6,964 bases of DNA from assembly GCA_943328865.2 (NCBI GenBank), contig CALQBR020000070.1, positions 1-6,964 on the forward strand. The letters are read 5' to 3'. Source of the DNA: Sphingobacterium thalpophilum (GTDB lineage Bacteria > Bacteroidota > Bacteroidia > Flavobacteriales > Flavobacteriaceae). This document shows positions 6,639 to 6,964 of this stretch, one piece after another (positions within the stretch are counted from its first letter, which is position 1; every line of letters starts with the position of its first letter). The notes below the pieces were generated by a model. That model had not been told where the DNA came from, searched no databases, and was given only the letters and a program-made list of their open reading frames with translations. A program made the translations under genes and the position numbers.

Positions 6639-6828
6639 AAAAACTTATTATTGTTGATATATTATTGCAGCAATAAAAATTCCATTAAAATAGTAATTGT
6701 AGATTAATTTCCTAAATCAATAGCGTTTTAAGTTAAAAAAGGGAAATTATTTTCTGTACTATGAAATTTCTATTTTTTGCAATGAGGAATAGTTTTTTTT
6801 GTAAATTGGAGTAAATATATTTGTGATT
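6639..6828. other. AT-rich convergent spacer without a supported gene
   Basis: These 190 bases lie between the operon terminator and the stop of the minus-strand gene. I see no coding frame, tRNA or clear terminator for the minus-strand gene. The only ordered element is a 15-bp palindrome with a single central base, TTATTGC-A-GCAATAA, at 6662-6676. A Bacteroidota-like -7 word TATATTTG occurs at 6816-6823 but lacks a properly spaced upstream element. Confidence 0.6.
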
Positions 6829-6964
6829 TTATTCTGTTTTTTTAGTCCACTTTTTTATTCTGTTGCGAAGTGTTTTGCCTTTATTCGATTCATTGCCATA
6901 TCCATACCCATATCCATAATTATAGGAATAACTGTATCCATATCCTTTGTTCTGCCCCACATTG
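6829..6964 (-). CDS. C-terminal tail of a probable Wzc-type tyrosine autokinase (partial)
   Basis: Read on the minus strand from the right edge, the last 44 residues of an open frame end in TAA at 6829-6831. The peptide begins NVGQNKG and continues with eight tyrosines at every second residue, separated by Gly, Ser or Asn, then a basic end LRNRIKKWTKKTE. Flavobacterial polysaccharide co-polymerase/tyrosine autokinases (Wzc, BY-kinase family) end in such a Tyr cluster, where the tyrosines are autophosphorylated to control capsule or exopolysaccharide export. The kinase domain itself would lie beyond the window, so the family is inferred from the tail alone. Another Tyr/Gly-rich protein is possible. 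The gene converges on the cys operon and is presumably unrelated to sulfur metabolism. Confidence 0.68.
   Translation of the reverse strand, partial: NVGQNKGYGYSYSYNYGYGYGYGNESNKGKTLRNRIKKWTKKTE

Noticed and set aside
6798..6823. TTTG...TATATTTG as a + strand promoter near the right edge
   Set aside because: The -7 word matches, but only 14 nt separate it from the upstream TTTG, shorter than the usual spacing, and it would transcribe antisense into the end of the convergent gene.

Overview
The window carries most of an assimilatory sulfate reduction operon from a low-GC member of the Bacteroidota, most likely a Flavobacterium-like flavobacterium. The assignment rests on the protein types (short CysN, sulfite reductase with a C-terminal HEPN-like domain, tyrosine-repeat tail of a Wzc-type kinase), the AT-rich composition, and A-rich translation starts without Shine-Dalgarno sequences. 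The species cannot be named from the sequence alone.

Layout: seven genes run left to right on the + strand. They are the 3' end of cysD (1-264), cysN (357-1601), a siroheme/4Fe-4S sulfite reductase (1694-3784), uroporphyrinogen-III C-methyltransferase (3777-4553), precorrin-2 dehydrogenase (4553-5140), a ferredoxin-NADP+ reductase-like flavoprotein (5133-6185) and an adrenodoxin-type 2Fe-2S ferredoxin (6213-6545). The four genes from sulfite reductase to the flavoprotein overlap by 8, 1 and 8 nt. The two early gaps (cysD-cysN and cysN-sulfite reductase) are each 92 nt and hold short degenerate repeats. Two hairpins follow the ferredoxin gene, the second with a run of T, and probably end the transcript. 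At the right edge a convergent minus-strand gene ends with alternating Tyr-Gly/Ser/Asn residues, like the tail of a Wzc-type tyrosine autokinase.

How the genes work together: CysDN makes adenosine 5'-phosphosulfate from sulfate and ATP, driven by GTP hydrolysis. After reduction by a PAPS/APS reductase, whose gene is not in the window, sulfite is reduced to sulfide by the siroheme enzyme. The methyltransferase and dehydrogenase supply sirohydrochlorin, the precursor of siroheme. The flavoprotein and ferredoxin plausibly carry electrons from NADPH to the sulfite reductase in place of the enterobacterial CysJ flavoprotein. The operon start and its promoter lie upstream of the window.

No clearly new system is visible. 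The items most worth a second look are the HEPN-like extension on sulfite reductase, the dedicated electron-transfer pair, and the repeat-bearing 92-nt gaps.
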